Part shown: positions 29,487 through 37,762 of the stretch, in pieces
Numbering within the stretch: the first letter of the stretch is position 1
Layout of the letters: every line of letters begins with the position of its first letter
Source of the DNA: a virus
Virus record (IMG/VR): IMGVR_UViG_3300023272_000006
Location: 1-40,630 of that record
DNA: 40,630 nucleotides
Reading direction: 5' to 3' (one strand)
The notes under the pieces: generated by a model
What the model was told of the DNA's origin: nothing
What the model saw: the letters and a program-made list of their open reading frames with translations, nothing else
The model's database searches: none
Program-made: the position numbers and the translations under genes

Positions 29487-29804
29487 TTAGCCTTCCGAGA
29501 GAGTCTTCAGTGCCTGCTTGAGTTCCCTGATTTCTGCTTCTGCCTTGAGGGCTCGCACCTTCCAGCCGCAAGGCTCATCGTCATCAACAGAAGGCGTAAG
29601 AACATCCAGACGATTATTACTAACCCACAACCCGTTATCACGGTGAGGAAACTTCACCCGATAGGTCATGTACTCGTCTTCAGGGTCGATGTAGTCGATG
29701 ATGCCCACATCACCCAAACTCAAGCCGTAGTCACCCGCGTAGGTCATGGTCATAGGACCAACAAACTTGACCTTGGTGCCGAGCGACTGTTCCAGATCAA
29801 TCAT
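29487..29804 (-). CDS. SH3/KOW-like protein with C-terminal coiled coil
   Basis: A protein of 105 residues. Residues 8-70 look like a small barrel (GTKVKFVGPMTMTYAGDYGL, LGDVGIIDYIDP, MTYRVKFPHRDNG), followed by a coiled coil ALKAEAEIRELKQALKTL. ATG 29804 is supported by GGAG 7 bases upstream, although the frame is open further. It lies directly upstream of polymerase (3-base gap), so a replication-linked role is possible. Confidence 0.62.
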   Translation of the reverse strand: MIDLEQSLGTKVKFVGPMTMTYAGDYGLSLGDVGIIDYIDPEDEYMTYRVKFPHRDNGLWVSNNRLDVLTPSVDDDEPCGWKVRALKAEAEIRELKQALKTLSEG

Positions 29805-29982
29805 CGAGCAACTCCAATTCGTCTTCGTTGAAAGGCCATGCAAACTGAGGGAGTCCGAAGTAATCGAACTCAACGATCACCGGCCAGAGCTTTCCTGGTT
29901 CATAAGCCTTGACAACACCGGTCAGACCGTTGATCTGGTCACCCGGCATGTTAACAATGACTTCATCACCCTTCTCAAACAT
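29797..29982 (-). CDS. Small SH3/KOW-like protein
   Basis: A protein of 61 residues: MFEKGDEVIVNMPGDQ, INGLTGVVKAYEPGK, VIVEFDYFGL and an acidic end DELELLDD. The KGDxVxV ... GLxGxV pattern matches the other small barrels in this arm. ATG 29982 is preferred to TTG 30000, since GAGAGG lies between them. It overlaps both neighbours. Confidence 0.65.
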   Translation of the reverse strand: MFEKGDEVIVNMPGDQINGLTGVVKAYEPGKLWPVIVEFDYFGLPQFAWPFNEDELELLDD

Positions 29983-30649
29983 ACCTACCTCTCTCCTCAA
30001 TCAGTTGTAGCATGCTTTCACGGGTGTGCGGAGCATCGTACTGAGCGCACAAAGCAAAGTTGTTCTTACTCATGGTTCCTCTACGGCCTGGGTCATGCCA
30101 CAGACACCGCAAGGTGAGCGGCACGGGATCAGAGTCCCCGCCAAGGATATGAACACTTCTCCGGAAAGCTGCATCCTCTCCTCCCCAACCTTCAAATCGC
30201 TCATCGTGCCCACCCGTTTCCAGGTACAAACTTCGTCTGATGAGCATGATTCCAGTTTGAAAGGGCACCGTGTACAGGGGATCGGTGGTTTCCTGATACC
30301 ACTTCTTGGTTTCAAGAATTCTATCAGTCGCTTCAGCATTGAAGTACTCCGTTTGATTCCCCAAGGGGACCCACTTGGTGTTGTAATCCTCCTTTAGTCT
30401 ACGCAGACCCTCGGAAACCATAGTGAAGTCAGGGATCACATCCGCACCAGTTGTCAACAGGAACGGTTTAGTCGACATCTTGAAGGCGTTGTTGCATGCC
30501 TTGGCAGTATTGAACGGACCATGGTCTCTGCCGTCAGAGGCTGCACACAACTCCACACCAAGCAAGGACCACTCCCACTTGATGTATTCCCAGACCTCGA
30601 TTCTCTGGGGGTCGGTGGACCTCCAAGGCACAAGAACTGAGACGTCCAT
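29975..30649 (-). CDS. GT-A type glycosyltransferase
   Basis: A protein of 224 residues. It starts MDVSVLVPWRSTDPQR, the usual GT2-like first strand; LLTTGADVIPD carries the acidic metal-site position; GGHDERFEGWGGEDAAFRRS matches the galactosyltransferase C-terminal (Glyco_transf_7C) motif with the catalytic ED. It adds a sugar from a nucleotide donor. Being an early gene next to polymerase, it may act on DNA, host surface or nucleotides rather than virions; the acceptor is unknown. A second glycosyltransferase lies at 10873. Confidence 0.8.
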   Translation of the reverse strand: MDVSVLVPWRSTDPQRIEVWEYIKWEWSLLGVELCAASDGRDHGPFNTAKACNNAFKMSTKPFLLTTGADVIPDFTMVSEGLRRLKEDYNTKWVPLGNQTEYFNAEATDRILETKKWYQETTDPLYTVPFQTGIMLIRRSLYLETGGHDERFEGWGGEDAAFRRSVHILGGDSDPVPLTLRCLWHDPGRRGTMSKNNFALCAQYDAPHTRESMLQLIEERGRYV

Positions 30650-30834
30650 CAGTATCGGTGAATCGCTCGGTGAAGCTTCTGGAGAAGCACTTCATCAGAA
30701 GGGCGCTCGGTACCCAGTGGGATACCAACCAAGTCACCAATGTCATTGCGAAGCTGGGTGTATTCACCCCACCAGTTCTTCTGCACTTCGGTGGCCAGGA
30801 CTTCCCGACCGTCAATCAGAACCTTGATTTCCAT
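30649..30834 (-). CDS. Hypothetical protein, 61 residues
   Basis: Unrecognised. It starts MEIKVLIDGREVLATEVQKN, suggesting two beta strands, and ends in a helix (SDEVLLQKLHRAIHRY). It overlaps neighbours by one base at each end. Confidence 0.6.
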   Translation of the reverse strand: MEIKVLIDGREVLATEVQKNWWGEYTQLRNDIGDLVGIPLGTERPSDEVLLQKLHRAIHRY

Positions 30835-31058
30835 CAGTCCTCCAACTTGTCCAGCTCGTGATCCATCAGTGCCCAGGTGTTGTCCGGACCATGACCACCC
30901 ACATTGGGGTCATCCGCCTTGAAGAACAGCAACTCAGGGGCGTCCTCGACAACCTCAAAAACGGTGCCTACCGCACCAACCAGCTTGTCTCGATCGATCG
31001 CAAGGAAGTCGTAGTGGGAGTTGACAACTGCTCGATCGCCTGCCTGAAACTTAACCAT
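30834..31058 (-). CDS. Small SH3/KOW-like protein
   Basis: A protein of 74 residues: MVKFQAGDRAVVNSHYDFL, LVGAVGTVFEVVEDAPEL, then an acidic end MDHELDKLED. It resembles the other GDxVxV barrels here. GGAG precedes ATG 31058 by 6 bases, so the longer open frame is not used. It overlaps the end of ThyX by 8 bases. Confidence 0.65.
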   Translation of the reverse strand: MVKFQAGDRAVVNSHYDFLAIDRDKLVGAVGTVFEVVEDAPELLFFKADDPNVGGHGPDNTWALMDHELDKLED

Positions 31059-31767
31059 TGATTTCTCCGATGTCTTGAACCGAGTTGGGACACAACACAC
31101 GAAGGTGACCAAGCACCTCAGTGGCAAACAACTGAATCTCTTTGTCGGCTGCGATATGGTATCGCTTGCTCAACACGTCACGCCATGCCCGGATGTTTCC
31201 GGTGACCACCATAGGTGAGTCGGTCATGTTGGGGAGAACAGCCCTTGCTGCCTCCCGTGCCTGCTTACGCTTGTAGCCATGGCTGACAAACAATTCAACC
31301 AGCTCGTTGTAAATAGTGAGACTAGACTCCCAGAACTGCCTGAGGTCACTGTCTGTCCAAGCTGCATCATTTCGGGGCAGTTCCCATACGATGGGAGGAA
31401 TGACAAAGGTCAGGTCATTAGCATCAACATACCGTTGAGAGATGACGGAAAAGCTCAAGTGCCGATGCCTGGTCAGCTCTGCGAGCAGACTCCTTGAAAC
31501 CCCAGAGCAATAGAAAGTGACACTTCCATGCTCCATCACCGAAAAGTGATTCTGATCGATGATGTTCTTCAAGTAACCCTCGTTGGAAGCTGTCTCCGGA
31601 CGCTTCCGTTCCCATGATGTGTAGCAACCCCTTCCGGCTAGCTCATGAAGCTCATCGATGTGGGTGACAAATCCACCCATCAAATCACCCCTGTCCATAC
31701 TGTAAGGGGTTTCTGACTCGACGGCATAAGTATGAAGTTGTGTTGAAGCAATTGGAATTACCTTCAC
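31051..31767 (-). CDS. thyX: Flavin-dependent thymidylate synthase
   Basis: A protein of 238 residues. The ThyX motif RHRx7S is present as RHRHLSFSVISQRY (Arg100 to Ser110), with MEHGSVTFYCSG before it and NIRAWRDVLSKRYHIAAD after it, the usual nucleotide and FAD contacts. It makes dTMP from dUMP using folate and FAD. With dCMP deaminase and the reductase in the same operon it completes a phage dNTP supply. L5 encodes ThyX at the same relative position. Confidence 0.95.
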   Translation of the reverse strand: MKVIPIASTQLHTYAVESETPYSMDRGDLMGGFVTHIDELHELAGRGCYTSWERKRPETASNEGYLKNIIDQNHFSVMEHGSVTFYCSGVSRSLLAELTRHRHLSFSVISQRYVDANDLTFVIPPIVWELPRNDAAWTDSDLRQFWESSLTIYNELVELFVSHGYKRKQAREAARAVLPNMTDSPMVVTGNIRAWRDVLSKRYHIAADKEIQLFATEVLGHLRVLCPNSVQDIGEING

Positions 31768-31973
31768 GACAGTCGCTGCCTCTCATGCAAGTACACCACG
31801 TAGTCAGCCAAGCTTTCAGAAATCATCTCCGCCACTACGTAGACACCTCGCTTACGCGCATCAATCTCAGACAAGGGTTTGTTGACTGTGGCTATAGCCC
31901 AACCACCGATCAGGTCATCCACCACAACAAACCATTCGCTTGTCAATATGGTCTCTGTATGTTCGTTACTCAT
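31764..31973 (-). CDS. Hypothetical protein, 69 residues
   Basis: Unrecognised. It has a beta start (ETILTSEWFVVVDDLIGGW) and a helical end (VVAEMISESLADYVVYLHER). GAGGAGAACC lies just before the ATG. It overlaps the ThyX start by 4 bases. Confidence 0.62.
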   Translation of the reverse strand: MSNEHTETILTSEWFVVVDDLIGGWAIATVNKPLSEIDARKRGVYVVAEMISESLADYVVYLHERQRLS

Positions 31974-32058
31974 GGTTCTCCTCTGTGAGTGTGGGGTTTT
32001 GATATCGACCTAGACACTGTCCCCACTTCAACGCACCTAAGCTATGCGTCACTGACTA
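31974..32058 (-). promoter_or_regulatory. 85-base gap, possible internal promoter
   Basis: One of the few gaps in this arm. On the minus strand TTGAAG is followed after about 17 bases by a GATA-containing box, a loose fit to a sigma70-type promoter that could serve thyX and the genes beyond it. The ribosome site of the next gene lies at the end. Weak evidence. Confidence 0.2.
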
Positions 32059-32568
32059 CTACTTACCCTTTGGCTTCCAGGCAGGCTTGCACCCGTCAAC
32101 ATCGGCAGGGCAGAACCCAGCCTCCCAGGCATTCCCGTTCTTCACACCAGACCGGTGGTTACGCGGACCGTGCTCGCACGACCCAACCCATGCAGGCGTC
32201 TGAGACGTGCCCGTATTGCCCCCTGAGGACGCCGTAGCAGCCTTCGGAGAGTCAGACGGACCAGACAGCTCACTGAACGTCTTGCCAAGCTCAGCAGCAG
32301 CCTTCACCACGTCGGTCAAGTCGGTCCAGTGCTCAGCAATCTGAGCCTTCAGATCCGCAATGTTGTTACCACGAACAGAGACAGACGAACCATCGTATCC
32401 CTTACCCTTGATAATCATGGTTGCGTGGTTAGCATCCTGAGTCTTCAGGGTCACGTCGTAGTTTCCAATCTGAGTCTGAGCCTCATCCCCGACAGGCGCG
32501 TTGTCCTGTCCAGGCTCAGTGTTGTCATCGTCGAACGGGGAGGACTTCTTAGTGGTACGAGTAGTCAT
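32059..32568 (-). CDS. Putative replication-associated protein with C-terminal zinc-ribbon
   Basis: A protein of 169 residues. ATG 32568 has AGGA 8 bases upstream. An acidic, Thr-rich N-terminus leads into a beta domain (GNYDVTLKTQDANHATMIIK, SSVSVRGNNIADLKAQI), a helix, a Ser/Gly linker, then VGSCEHGPRNHRSGVKNG, EAGFCP and DGCKP. The C-H-G ... C-P ... C tail occurs in several actinophage proteins thought to bind single-stranded DNA. The location after the reductase fits a replication role. The function is tentative. Confidence 0.5.
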   Translation of the reverse strand: MTTRTTKKSSPFDDDNTEPGQDNAPVGDEAQTQIGNYDVTLKTQDANHATMIIKGKGYDGSSVSVRGNNIADLKAQIAEHWTDLTDVVKAAAELGKTFSELSGPSDSPKAATASSGGNTGTSQTPAWVGSCEHGPRNHRSGVKNGNAWEAGFCPADVDGCKPAWKPKGK

Positions 32569-32576
32569 TTTGTTTC

Positions 32577-34679
32577 CTACCTTACGGGACAAGCGCCAGT
32601 GGCGCAGTTTTCGTCAACACTGTCATTGGTTTCGGTAGCCTCAAGGAGATCGAACTCCCACTTGGCCATCCGTTCGTATGGGGCCTGAACAAAAGACTGC
32701 TCAGGAAACACTGTCGAGCCCTTAAGCTCTGGCCCATACTCGGTAAGCAACTGTGTTAGGTCTGCCACCGAATACTTCTTTGGGTCAACATTAGCGGTGT
32801 AGGACACCGCATTATCAGCCCACAAATCTTGATACATTGCTTGGACATTCAGCATGTCCTGGAGTGTCAGTTCAGCCGGAGACTGCACAAGCTCTTCCGC
32901 CCGTTCCGGACCCCACTTGGCTGCCACCTCATCAAGAAGGATGTCCTTGGTGGGGATGGATACAACCATAGTCTCTGCCGCTACCGCGTCGGGTTCAACC
33001 ACAAACCCACGGTTGGCATAGTCCATGCAGGTTGCCCACTGGTCTGGATCAACAATGGAGAACCTGATTCGCCTGATGAAGTACTTGGCAAACACTGGGT
33101 GAATGCCTTCGGTTACACCAGGCATCTTCGCAATGGTCCCTGTCGGAGCCACTGTTCGCTTCTTGACCGGCACTGGAATACGGAGCTGGTGGGCATATTC
33201 TGAGGCAGCAATGTCAACCTCCCATGCCATGACCTCCAACATGCCACTGACCCTTGCATCTTCCGTGCACTCGGAATACTTGACTCCGAGCTTGGCTACA
33301 GCGGAAGCAAAGCCAAGATGGCCAACACCAATACGACGATTGCGAGCCAGCGTTGCAGCTTGCTTGTCATCATTTACGTCTCCGTATGTTGCTCGGATGA
33401 GGAACCTGGTCATCAGTTTGTGAGCCTGATGGAGTCCCTCCATATCCCAGATCATCTTAGAGTCACCATTGGGGTAACTATATTCGATGACGAAACTATC
33501 CAGGTTCACATGACCAAGGTTGCAGTTCTCCCACTCCTCAAGAGTGATCTCACCACAAGGGTTGGTGCAGATGACCTCGTTGGGTTCACCTTCTTGGGAC
33601 TTGGAGTAGTTCCAGATCCCAGGCTCACCATTGTGAAGCATGCCGTTGGCAATTCGATAAAGAACTCGACTCGCCTTGACTACCTTCTCGTCCTGGCACT
33701 CGGTAATGTCAGGGGGATCAACCCACGCACACTCCCAGAACTCATCGTCAACAACCACTGAGATGTTGGTGCTCCAATGACCACCCAGACGCTTGGAGTC
33801 ACAGAACTCCATGATCTGCCAGTCATTCCAGTGCATCATGGCCATTCGTGCAGACCTGCGATTACCACCAGACACCACACACTGAGCAATGGCATGGTCA
33901 ATCTCCATTGCTCCGATACCAGACAACCTGTCCTGGTAGTGGTCGTTCATGACTCCCGAGACTTCTCGCAGCATGATGGCAAGAGGAAGAGGCCCGGACG
34001 CCCTTCCACCAAAGGTCTTGAGTCGGGAGCCTTCACCCCTGACTCGGGAAACGTCATAGACCCTGTCCTGGTGTTTGATGTCCTGTCGGTAGTGCGTCTC
34101 CAGTAGATCAACCAGAGCACAAGCCCAACCTTCACGACTATCCTCGACAGGAAACGCCCCTTCCCAGTCTGAGTCAAATACCTCAGAAAGTACTCCAGCA
34201 TCTTTCATCTTCTGATAGTCGGGGTGCTCCGGATCGCACACAACATGCACCTTGAGCCGGTTCTCAATCTCAGGGTACTTGGCAAGGAATGAGTTGGAGT
34301 AGTTAGCTCCAACCCCTCCACCCTCCATCAGTCGGAGGAACGTAAACTCGAAGTGTTCGGTGACCTCGGTACCCCAACCGCTAACGTGGCAGTTGAAGAG
34401 GTACTGTCGTCCCTTCACACCTGATGCCCAGAGGTGTCGACCACCAGGCAGGATCTTGAAGCTATGGATGGCTTCAATCAAAGCCTCACGTTCGCCCTTG
34501 AGATGGTATTTCTCAGGAACCAACGCAAGGTTTCCATCGACTACACGTTCAACTGTTTCCATCCATGTTTCTTTAGAGCCATCCGGCTTGGTCCTGGAGT
34601 AGGTTCGGTTATAGACCAGCTCTCCCTGAGGACCCCACTTAGGTGCGGTAAATGCCACAGAATGCCTCTTTCTCTTCAT
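32577..34679 (-). CDS. Ribonucleotide reductase, class II (adenosylcobalamin-dependent), monomeric type
   Basis: A protein of 700 residues. It shows the 10-stranded barrel signatures of RTPR-like enzymes: [20 protein letters not shown] (first redox Cys), [27 protein letters not shown] (radical Cys and Glu; second redox Cys), [11 protein letters not shown] and [14 protein letters not shown]. The C-terminus CATGACPVR (Cys692, Cys697) is the swinging dithiol. It reduces ribonucleotides using vitamin B12 coenzyme, so it works with or without oxygen but depends on host cobalamin. L5 carries the same class. Confidence 0.94.
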   Translation of the reverse strand: MKRKRHSVAFTAPKWGPQGELVYNRTYSRTKPDGSKETWMETVERVVDGNLALVPEKYHLKGEREALIEAIHSFKILPGGRHLWASGVKGRQYLFNCHVSGWGTEVTEHFEFTFLRLMEGGGVGANYSNSFLAKYPEIENRLKVHVVCDPEHPDYQKMKDAGVLSEVFDSDWEGAFPVEDSREGWACALVDLLETHYRQDIKHQDRVYDVSRVRGEGSRLKTFGGRASGPLPLAIMLREVSGVMNDHYQDRLSGIGAMEIDHAIAQCVVSGGNRRSARMAMMHWNDWQIMEFCDSKRLGGHWSTNISVVVDDEFWECAWVDPPDITECQDEKVVKASRVLYRIANGMLHNGEPGIWNYSKSQEGEPNEVICTNPCGEITLEEWENCNLGHVNLDSFVIEYSYPNGDSKMIWDMEGLHQAHKLMTRFLIRATYGDVNDDKQAATLARNRRIGVGHLGFASAVAKLGVKYSECTEDARVSGMLEVMAWEVDIAASEYAHQLRIPVPVKKRTVAPTGTIAKMPGVTEGIHPVFAKYFIRRIRFSIVDPDQWATCMDYANRGFVVEPDAVAAETMVVSIPTKDILLDEVAAKWGPERAEELVQSPAELTLQDMLNVQAMYQDLWADNAVSYTANVDPKKYSVADLTQLLTEYGPELKGSTVFPEQSFVQAPYERMAKWEFDLLEATETNDSVDENCATGACPVR

Positions 34680-34797
34680 CCGACCAGTTCTGAGTCATGG
34701 CCGGTCGTTCGTCTGGATACACATCAGGGAAGACCCAAGAGCGGTACATGGTGGTTCGACCACCACCATTGAGAGCACCATCAAAGATGTTATGCAC
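34639..34797 (-). CDS. Hypothetical protein, 52 residues, overlapping the reductase start
   Basis: GTG 34797 shares its G with the TAG of the preceding gene, and TAA lies at 34639-34641, 41 bases inside the reductase gene. The sequence [20 protein letters not shown] followed by [13 protein letters not shown] looks protein-like with good codon use. It fills what would otherwise be a 117-base gap. No family is recognised. Confidence 0.62.
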   Translation of the reverse strand: MHNIFDGALNGGGRTTMYRSWVFPDVYPDERPAMTQNWSDEEKEAFCGIYRT

Positions 34798-35375
34798 TAT
34801 GACCACTCTCCCGTGATGCCAATCGATGCTGAGTTGGACAGGACAGTACGTGCACCCGGTCCATTCTCATAGGTGTACTCGTTGAAGTTGTGGATCTGGT
34901 TCATGAGCTGAGTCAGTTTATCCAGGGACCTGGACAGTGTCTCAGGGTGACCTGAGAAACTCCCATGAACGAACTTATCAACCAGGATGTTGAAATAGGA
35001 AAAGCTATCTTCCTTCAACATCAACATAGCTGAGTGCAAGTCCACTCGTTCTGTAGCAGTCTTGTAGTCGTCGTTCTTGAAGAACAACCCATCTTCCAGC
35101 ATGGCCCGGACTTCGTCCTTGCCATAGATGTATTGACCAGACCACTGCTCGTACCCGTGGATCTCAGCGACTGCTACCTGAGTACCCACACGTCGAAGCT
35201 TCTTATCCCGGTCGTCGTGGGTGTCTTCCTGATACTGCTCAAGCTGAGGGATGTTCTCCATCAGCCACACCCACATATCCTGTCGGATGTCTTCCCAATC
35301 CAAGTCGGTCCACTTGTATGAGGTGGACTTGGCCACCTTGTCTACGTGAGCATAGAACCCCTCACTAATGTCCAT
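34797..35375 (-). CDS. Sigma-factor-like protein (tentative)
   Basis: A protein of 192 residues. The N-terminal half YKWTDLDWEDIRQDMWVWLM and the following helices, with AEIHGYEQWSGQYIY, recall sigma70 region 2 of small ECF-like sigma proteins found in actinophages. The second half (SMALMLKEDSF-like helix, FVHGSFSGHP, LDKLTQLMNQIHNF) could be a region 4-like helical domain but lacks a clear helix-turn-helix. If correct it may redirect host polymerase to late genes. It is coupled to the exonuclease gene by one base. Confidence 0.45.
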   Translation of the reverse strand: MDISEGFYAHVDKVAKSTSYKWTDLDWEDIRQDMWVWLMENIPQLEQYQEDTHDDRDKKLRRVGTQVAVAEIHGYEQWSGQYIYGKDEVRAMLEDGLFFKNDDYKTATERVDLHSAMLMLKEDSFSYFNILVDKFVHGSFSGHPETLSRSLDKLTQLMNQIHNFNEYTYENGPGARTVLSNSASIGITGEWS

Positions 35376-36100
35376 TAATTAACCTCCACCCTGAACTCAG
35401 CCTTGGAACTCTTAGGCCACCTTCCACAGTCGTTGCACTTGTAACGCTGGTATTTACCGATCTGCGTGTAGTGAAACCCTCGCTTCTCAAGGTTAGTGGA
35501 ACCACACCTACAGGAGAATTCCACCTCGTTGTACAAACCAGCATGCGGAAGGTTAGGAATCCACCCCTTCAGCTTCGTGAAAGCCTTCTCAGTGATGACA
35601 ACATCTTCCTTGTTGTACTCACGCATCTTAGTCCATGCGTTGATGTCACCATTCAGGCAGTCGATCCACAACTGGAAGCCAGCGTGCTTCACCTTCTGAC
35701 CAATACCCAGCTGTTGTGCCAGGTGATCCAGCTTGGTAGAACCAAACTTGAACTTGGCCTTGTTCACCTTCCAGAGGTCTACGCTCTGGTAAGGAGCAGG
35801 TTCACCAAGGTCCAGTGCCTGGAACTCACGGTTGAAGTGCTTTAGGTCAAAGCCATCGCCATTGTAGGTGACCAGTACATCAGCCTCCTCAATCAACTCG
35901 AACGCCTTCTTGACCATGGTGTCATGACCATCATGGAAGTCGGAATAGAACAGCACATCCGGTTCGTGGTACCACTTGGCTGCGAAACAGATAACCCTGG
36001 TCCACTCCTCGATCTGCTGAAGCGAGAAGTTCTGGTTGAACAACCCGAAAAAGAATCCAGCATGTGGACTCGTCTCGATATCAAGCGTCAGGATCTTCAT
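35375..36100 (-). CDS. RNase H-fold 3'-5' exonuclease with zinc ribbon
   Basis: A protein of 241 residues (start ATG 36100, GGGG 6 bases upstream; ATG 36106 is an alternative). The DEDD exonuclease motifs are visible: KILTLDIETSP (Asp7, Glu9), VTYNGDGFDLKHFN, and YNKEDVVITEKAF. The C-terminal 40 residues hold a zinc ribbon, FSCRCGSTNLEKRGF and YKCNDCGRW. It resembles PolB-type exonuclease (RNase_H_2) proteins. A role in replication repair or host DNA breakdown is inferred. Confidence 0.82.
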   Translation of the reverse strand: MKILTLDIETSPHAGFFFGLFNQNFSLQQIEEWTRVICFAAKWYHEPDVLFYSDFHDGHDTMVKKAFELIEEADVLVTYNGDGFDLKHFNREFQALDLGEPAPYQSVDLWKVNKAKFKFGSTKLDHLAQQLGIGQKVKHAGFQLWIDCLNGDINAWTKMREYNKEDVVITEKAFTKLKGWIPNLPHAGLYNEVEFSCRCGSTNLEKRGFHYTQIGKYQRYKCNDCGRWPKSSKAEFRVEVN

Positions 36101-36605
36101 CTTCATCCCCGTTCTCGATAACATCCGCATCTAGCAGTGCTGCTGCAATACGAATGAGTCGAACCCTCAGCATCACAAAGTAATTGATGCCATCCAGGAT
36201 CTCATCGTCGGCTTCCTTGAAGAGACGGAGCAGTGGGTATTCCTCGAACTTCTGATACCCCGGAAAGGCATACTGCTCGTGACCTATACCCTTGATACGT
36301 GCAGTCGCATCAACCACAGTATCGGAAACTGCACCAACCAAGTCCTCGGAACTCCATCCGAAGGGCTTCATGATCTTCTCAAGGTTGGTGGTGTTTACCG
36401 GATCACCATCGTCATCAACCTCGGTGATATGAACCGCTGCTACCTCCTGCATGTTGAACAGGGGTTCAATCTCACCTTCTTCAAACCCGAAGGTCTTGTC
36501 TCCAATCTCCACGAGGTAGAGACCGAATTCCCTGCTCTTGACAATGCCAACCTTGTTGAGGTTGTTACCAGCCTTAATCAGGACGGGACGTCCGACCAGA
36601 TTCAT
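36081..36605 (-). CDS. SH3/KOW-like domain fused to a helical domain
   Basis: A protein of 174 residues. The first 50 residues form a barrel (NLVGRPVLIKAGNNLNKVG, FGFEEGEIEPLF). The rest is helical and ends with KEADDEILDGINYFVMLRVR, an E-x2-E/D ... D-x-N-Y pattern reminiscent of MazG-like nucleotide pyrophosphatases, then an acidic tail. AAGGAG lies 6 bases before ATG 36605. It overlaps primase by 4 bases and the exonuclease by 20. The function is unproven. Confidence 0.55.
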   Translation of the reverse strand: MNLVGRPVLIKAGNNLNKVGIVKSREFGLYLVEIGDKTFGFEEGEIEPLFNMQEVAAVHITEVDDDGDPVNTTNLEKIMKPFGWSSEDLVGAVSDTVVDATARIKGIGHEQYAFPGYQKFEEYPLLRLFKEADDEILDGINYFVMLRVRLIRIAAALLDADVIENGDEDEDPDA

Positions 36606-37288
36606 GGCATCTCCTTCCCGATTGCTTTCCAAAGTGCTTGCTCTCCTTGTTCCATGTAAACCGAGTTCACATCGCCACCTGGCATGGGGATTTGCTTGAA
36701 CTGAACGCCACGGAGGTAAGGGTCAGAGCCAACCTTGTCTGCCATGTCCTTACCTTGTCCCTTGACATCATCATCCACACAGAAGTAGATCGTGGCATAC
36801 CCCGAGAAAATTCTCCCGAAGTGCTTTGCCCAGGCTTCTGTACCTGGGATGCCAATGGCATCCATACCGATCACTTCCCATGTCGCAGCATCCAACTCAC
36901 CTTCACACATCACGATCTCATCGTGAGACCTAATGATTGCATTGGTGTTGTAGAGATGAATGCCACCACCCGTTTGGGCTGTGTATTTGCCCAGCTTAGG
37001 GTGAGCTTCCTTGCAGTCGTGGTTCTCGATACACCTGAACTTGATGTTGATTACCGAGATACCACCAACCGGACTGGGTCGGAGATAAGGGATCGCCAAC
37101 CTCCCCCGCTGGTATTCATGCCCAGGCAAGGGGTCTGCTACATACCCAAACCCCAATGCATCTGCCCTAGGACCAACGAGTCCCCTTTTTGCTAGGTACT
37201 CTTCGGCCGGACTTCCGTCCAGGCTTTGATTGTATCGGCGTGAAGCTTCTACCAGAAATCTCTTCTGCATATCTGACAGCTTCTGCAA
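36602..37288 (-). CDS. DNA primase, Toprim (catalytic) part
   Basis: A protein of 228 residues. Toprim motifs are clear: IVMCEGELDAATWEV (catalytic Glu), IGIPGTEAW and IYFCVDDDVKGQGKD. The N-terminal region (AEEYLAKRGL, LGFGYVADP, GRLAIPYL) matches the DnaG-type RNA polymerase core. The zinc domain is on a separate overlapping gene. TTG 37288 has AAGGAG 7 bases upstream, so it has its own start. It makes RNA primers with the helicase encoded at the right edge. Confidence 0.88.
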   Translation of the reverse strand: MQKLSDMQKRFLVEASRRYNQSLDGSPAEEYLAKRGLVGPRADALGFGYVADPLPGHEYQRGRLAIPYLRPSPVGGISVINIKFRCIENHDCKEAHPKLGKYTAQTGGGIHLYNTNAIIRSHDEIVMCEGELDAATWEVIGMDAIGIPGTEAWAKHFGRIFSGYATIYFCVDDDVKGQGKDMADKVGSDPYLRGVQFKQIPMPGGDVNSVYMEQGEQALWKAIGKEMP

Positions 37289-37544
37289 AAGTTAGCTCCT
37301 TTTCAAGGGTTAGCCTGTGGTAATACTGGATGAGCTTGATAGCATCTCCACGCACCTCACAGGAGCTACAAATGAAAGCTTGTGCACGGTAGTTAACCCG
37401 ACTGGAAGGTCTGGTCTCATCATGCCAAGGACACAGACAGATGTTCCATTCCTTCTTGTGAGCTGGAGCCTCCCAGTCGGGGAACCACAACGTGAACAGC
37501 TTATAGATCAGGGAATTGGCTACGCCGTCTCCCTCAGTTCCCAT
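37167..37544 (-). CDS. DNA primase, zinc-binding part
   Basis: A protein of 125 residues of the CHC2 zinc-finger type: CLCPWHDETRPSSRV and FICSSCEVRGDAIKLIQ give Cys38, His41, Cys59 and Cys62 as ligands, followed by a helical region. It recognises the template for primer synthesis. It overlaps the Toprim gene by 122 bases in a different frame; a +1 shift would fuse them, but the second gene has a good ribosome site. L5 also has its primase in two frames. The C-terminus is basic (GRKSGRRVPSKKG). Confidence 0.85.
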   Translation of the reverse strand: MGTEGDGVANSLIYKLFTLWFPDWEAPAHKKEWNICLCPWHDETRPSSRVNYRAQAFICSSCEVRGDAIKLIQYYHRLTLEKELTFAEAVRYAEEISGRSFTPIQSKPGRKSGRRVPSKKGTRWS

Positions 37545-37726
37545 TCAAACTCCTCAAACGTGAGTCCGTTTACATCTTCCAGGGTGGCCCGAAGGATAGA
37601 AACACCCTTGCTGGAGTGGAGACTCAACGTCGTGGTCCAGTCAACATCTGCATCCGAGATGTCCCACGGAAGCAGGTCAGCGAACTGGTCAAGCGTCTGC
37701 TGGCGGAGAATGTCCTTAGCCTTCAT
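37520..37726 (-). CDS. Hypothetical protein, 68 residues
   Basis: Unrecognised acidic protein: a helical start MKAKDILRQQTLDQFADLL and a beta middle (TTTLSLHSSKGVSILRATLE). GGGAG lies 6 bases before the ATG. It overlaps the primase start by 25 bases. Confidence 0.62.
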   Translation of the reverse strand: MKAKDILRQQTLDQFADLLPWDISDADVDWTTTLSLHSSKGVSILRATLEDVNGLTFEEFEWELRETA

Positions 37727-37762
37727 TGCTGACTCCCTGGTTGTTTAAAGTGGAACTAGTAC

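Noticed and set aside
31974-32058. Repressor-binding stoperator sites like those of L5
   Set aside because: I looked for the L5 13-base element (GATGAGTGTCAAG) and for any repeated short motif in the few gaps and found none by eye.
37167-37288. Primase frameshift or sequencing error
   Set aside because: The downstream part has its own TTG start with a strong ribosome site, and a two-frame primase is known in L5-like phages.
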